Positions 61,512-64,000 of a DNA stretch of 64,000 bases are shown in pieces (positions within the stretch are counted from its first letter, which is position 1; every line of letters begins with the position of its first letter). The notes beneath the pieces were generated by a model, which was not told the DNA's origin, ran no database searches, and saw only the letters and a program-made list of their open reading frames with translations. The stretch is from Veillonella tobetsuensis (GTDB taxonomy: Bacteria > Bacillota > Negativicutes > Veillonellales > Veillonellaceae), in contig NZ_BBXI01000002.1 in the NCBI RefSeq assembly GCF_001078375.1, forward strand, positions 62,001 through 126,000. Reading direction: 5' to 3'. The translations under genes were made by a program, and so were the position numbers.

Positions 61512-62852
61512 ATGGACATTTATGTAATTATGCAAGTCATTATTCTATTCGGTGCTATTTTCCTTGGCGTTCGCCTCGGTGGAATGGGCATCGGCTATGC
61601 CGGTGGTCTTGGCGTTGTATTGCTGAGTCTTGGTATGGGCATGTTCCCAGGGCAGATTCCTTGGGATGTTATTCTTATCATTATGTCGGCTATCGCAGCG
61701 ATTTGTGCGTTGCAATTGGCAGGCGGTTTAGATTATTTGGTTCGCATTGCAGAAAATATTTTGCGTAAGAACCCTAAACACATCAACTACTTAGCTCCAA
61801 CAGTTACGTATTTTCTAACAATTTTGGCAGGTACTGGTCATACAGCATTCTCTATGATTCCCGTAATTGTGGAGGTAGCAAAAAGTGAAAACATCAAGCC
61901 ATCCGTGCCATTATCCATCGCCGTTGTAGCGAGCCAAATCGGTATTACAGCTAGCCCTGTATCCGCAGCCGTTGTGGCCATGAGTGGTTTCTTAGAACCA
62001 TTTGGTGTAAGCTATCCAACATTATTAGCAATCTGTATCTCTACAACATTTGTGGCAGTTTTACTGACTGCATTCATTATGTCTAATTTCTTAAACAATG
62101 ATTTGTCCTCTGATCCTGTTTACCAAGAACGTTTGGCAGCAGGTCACGTGGCTCCACCTCGTGAAAAGAGCAGTGATTTCCAATTGAAACCAGGTGCAAA
62201 AACATCTGTTTTAATTTTCTTAATTGGTATTATCTGTATCGTATTTTATGCAACAGCAATCTCTAAAAATATCGGTCTTATTAAACCGGTTATCTTTGGT
62301 CGAAATGATGCCATCATCGGCTTTATGATGATCATTGCGGCGGCAATTACATTCTTCTGTAAAATTGATACAGCGCAACTTGTTAATACAAGTACATTCA
62401 AATCTGGTTTATCTGCCTGTGTCTGTGTACTTGGCGTAGCATGGTTGGGCGATACCTTTGTAAAAGGTCATATTCCTGAAATTAAAGCTCTTGCTTCTAG
62501 CATGGTAACAGCATATCCGTTCTTATTAGCGGTAGCATTCTTCTTTGCTAGTACATTATTGTATAGCCAAGCGGCAACAACGCAAGCTTTGGTACCAGCT
62601 GTAATCTTAGCGTTAGGCATTACACCAGAAAATACAGGTTCTGTGTATATCATTATCGCATCCTTCGCAGCCGTATCCGCGCTCTTCGTACTGCCAACAT
62701 ACCCAACATTGTTAGGGGCTGTACAAATGGATGATACTGGTTCCACACGAATTGGTAATCTCGTATTCAACCATCCGTTCTTTATTCCTGGTGTACTTGC
62801 CATTGCTATTGCAGTAGCACTTGGCTTTGTTGTAGCTCCATTAATGCTATAA
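61512..62852 (+). CDS. Anaerobic C4-dicarboxylate transporter (DcuA/DcuB family)
   Basis: 446 residues, ATG 61512 behind AAAAGGAGGTCATC. Ten or more helices. Family segments: GYAGGLGVVLLSLGMGMFPG, TILAGTGHTAFSMIPVIVEV and GITASPVSAAVVAMSGFLEP. It exchanges fumarate, malate, aspartate or succinate across the inner membrane for fumarate respiration or succinate export. Which of DcuA or DcuB cannot be settled from sequence. It supports a lifestyle built on C4 acids. Confidence 0.93.
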   Translation: MDIYVIMQVIILFGAIFLGVRLGGMGIGYAGGLGVVLLSLGMGMFPGQIPWDVILIIMSAIAAICALQLAGGLDYLVRIAENILRKNPKHINYLAPTVTYFLTILAGTGHTAFSMIPVIVEVAKSENIKPSVPLSIAVVASQIGITASPVSAAVVAMSGFLEPFGVSYPTLLAICISTTFVAVLLTAFIMSNFLNNDLSSDPVYQERLAAGHVAPPREKSSDFQLKPGAKTSVLIFLIGIICIVFYATAISKNIGLIKPVIFGRNDAIIGFMMIIAAAITFFCKIDTAQLVNTSTFKSGLSACVCVLGVAWLGDTFVKGHIPEIKALASSMVTAYPFLLAVAFFFASTLLYSQAATTQALVPAVILALGITPENTGSVYIIIASFAAVSALFVLPTYPTLLGAVQMDDTGSTRIGNLVFNHPFFIPGVLAIAIAVALGFVVAPLML

Positions 62853-63015
62853 TTAGTGAAAGTATAAAACAAGATATTTTGTAGGTTCTCAGGGCGTAGC
62901 TTATGTAAAGCTGCGCCCTGTTTCGTACAATGGATAGATGATATGAAAAATGCTATAATGTGTTTAAGAGAGGGATCCTTATAGTGTATAAGTGAGAAGT
63001 ATATAGGAGCCTATT

Positions 63016-63312
63016 ATGTATACGATTTATATTAAGCTCGACATGAATCGTATCCCCCAGGATACATTTGATACGTTGAGAGAGAAGCATCACATATGGT
63101 ATAAAACATATTTTAATGCAGGAAAATTTTTAATGATTGGCACTTGCCCTGATGTCTCAGGTGAAAGCCTTATTATCGCTCATGGAACACGAGAGGAGTT
63201 AGAAGAGGCTGTACAATTTGATTCATATTATGCCGATCAATTGGCAACCTATGAAATTCGTGAGTACAAAGTCGATTTGTTCAATGAAGCGATTAAAAAC
63301 TATATAGACTAA
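63016..63312 (+). CDS. YciI-like small protein
   Basis: 98 residues, ATG 63016 with a weak TAGGAGCC upstream. It matches the ferredoxin-like YCII fold: MYTIYIKLDMNRIPQDTFDT, the conserved KHHIWYKTYFNAGKFLMIG with candidate active-site His, and DSYYADQLATYEIREYKVD. Family members are small dimeric dehydrogenase-like or dioxygenase-like proteins of uncertain function. Strong terminator behind. Confidence 0.8.
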   Translation: MYTIYIKLDMNRIPQDTFDTLREKHHIWYKTYFNAGKFLMIGTCPDVSGESLIIAHGTREELEEAVQFDSYYADQLATYEIREYKVDLFNEAIKNYID

Positions 63313-63331
63313 ATAACAAAATATCCTATAT

Positions 63332-63385
63332 AAGGGGCTGTAACAGAATGCGGTTTTACCGCATTTTAGTTACAGCCCCTTTTTT
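63332..63385 (+). terminator. Intrinsic terminator after the YciI-like gene
   Basis: AAGGGGCTGTAAC pairs with GTTACAGCCCCTT, with an inner ATGCGG/CCGCAT hairpin, followed by T6. Confidence 0.9.
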
Positions 63386-63469
63386 GCGTTATTATAATGT
63401 TTTTCATTATACTTAGTGTTTCTGAGAATTAAAAACTAGAAGGTTTTTGTAATGTTAAATTTTCTATGA

Positions 63470-63994
63470 ATTACACAAACTAATGCAGCTGGTTTTACAA
63501 CAGTTACTAAAAAGAAAAGTTTAGTAAAACGTGAAAGCACTAATGTGGTGGATGATGTAACTACTACATCTGTAACTAAAAGTGAAGCTCCAAAAGATAA
63601 GAATATGTTGACTACCAAATCTCTCGAGATGAAAGATATCCAAAACGAAGCCGAGTATACATATAGCAATAATGGTATCGGCTATAACTACCATGGTAGT
63701 AAAAAGAAACTCGAAGAGATGAAGACCAACGATAAAAAAGGATATGATAAGATTTGTAACAGTATTGGTCTAGTTCCAAACTTAGGTGTAGGTTCTAAAG
63801 GTAAAGCAAGCTCGACTACTCAATCTGCAATCTCAGATGGTATACTAACAGTAGATGGTAAAGAAATTGATACTAAGACGATTAATACCAATACAGAGAA
63901 TACGTTACATCAATTAGATAAGATATTTGATAAAAAGAAAATCGAAGAACGTCAGGAGCTAGCACGTTTATTTGCTAAGAATGCTTATGAGTAA
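63470..63994 (+). pseudogene. Truncated hemagglutinin/CdiA-like adhesin fragment
   Basis: A frame open from just after a TGA at 63467 to 63994, with no ATG or ribosome site at its head; the earliest usable start is a GTG at 63545. The text TNAAGFTTVTKKKSLVKRES, SLEMKDIQNEAEYTYSNNG, KINTN-like repeats and KKIEERQELARLFAKNAYE belong to the C-terminal region of large two-partner-secreted hemagglutinins. The N-terminal TPS domain, repeats and any toxin tip are missing here. It is probably a decayed or recombined tail module, a typical source for swapping CdiA-type ends. Confidence 0.6.
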
Positions 63995-64000
63995 CTACAT

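Overview
The window looks like a Veillonella-type chromosome (Negativicutes, diderm Firmicutes). The evidence is protein-level: a respiratory nitrate reductase operon, a C4-dicarboxylate transporter, ATP-dependent PEP carboxykinase, a nickel CO dehydrogenase, lipoproteins together with outer-membrane barrels, and a fragment of a large hemagglutinin/CdiA-like adhesin. No rRNA, tRNA or CRISPR array was recognised.

Layout. 1-2.6 kb: 3' end of ileS and a HipA-like kinase. 2.8-10.6 kb: a 25-residue hydrophobic peptide gene, then six tandem paralogues that resemble inverse-autotransporter (intimin/invasin) beta-barrels but carry no passenger. 10.7-19.1 kb: Sel1-repeat protein, amino-acid binding lipoprotein, M20 amidohydrolase, HAD phosphatase, ferredoxin and guaA. 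19.2-26.8 kb: an AT-rich accessory island with IS150-like and IS30-like remnants, a three-gene operon that reads as toxin (ADP-ribosyltransferase-like), antitoxin and SecB-like chaperone, then a large nSTAND-type NTPase followed by a nucleotide-cyclase-like protein. 26.9-28.6 kb: small genes (EF-Tu domain-like, zinc ribbon, two GNATs). 28.8-32.8 kb: a manganese/zinc ABC importer operon whose last permease is fused to a winged-helix domain. 33-37.6 kb: two secreted TonB-C-like proteins, a DUF438/PAS protein and pckA. 38.3-42.5 kb: cooS with a histidine-rich N-terminus, an MBL hydrolase and a TetR regulator. 42.9-53.3 kb: narK, a divergent Crp/Fnr regulator, narGHJI and two ferric-reductase-like membrane proteins. 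53.5-58.5 kb: MFS, LysR, LysE, YeiH and carbonic anhydrase. 59.1-64 kb: bioD, bioA, a Dcu transporter, a YciI-like protein and the adhesin fragment.

How the genes work together. narK/narGHJI with the adjacent regulator form a nitrate respiration module. The Dcu carrier, pckA and carbonic anhydrase fit a C4-dicarboxylate/lactate-type anaerobic metabolism. The island at 19-27 kb looks like a phage-defence island.

The least explained feature is a dispersed family of large hairpins in intergenic DNA. They share a small conserved core (internal loop UCCACC facing AAAGUC, then a GGGU bulge) but have locus-specific arms. At several loci the outermost arm is the inverted 3' end, including the stop codon, of the neighbouring gene.
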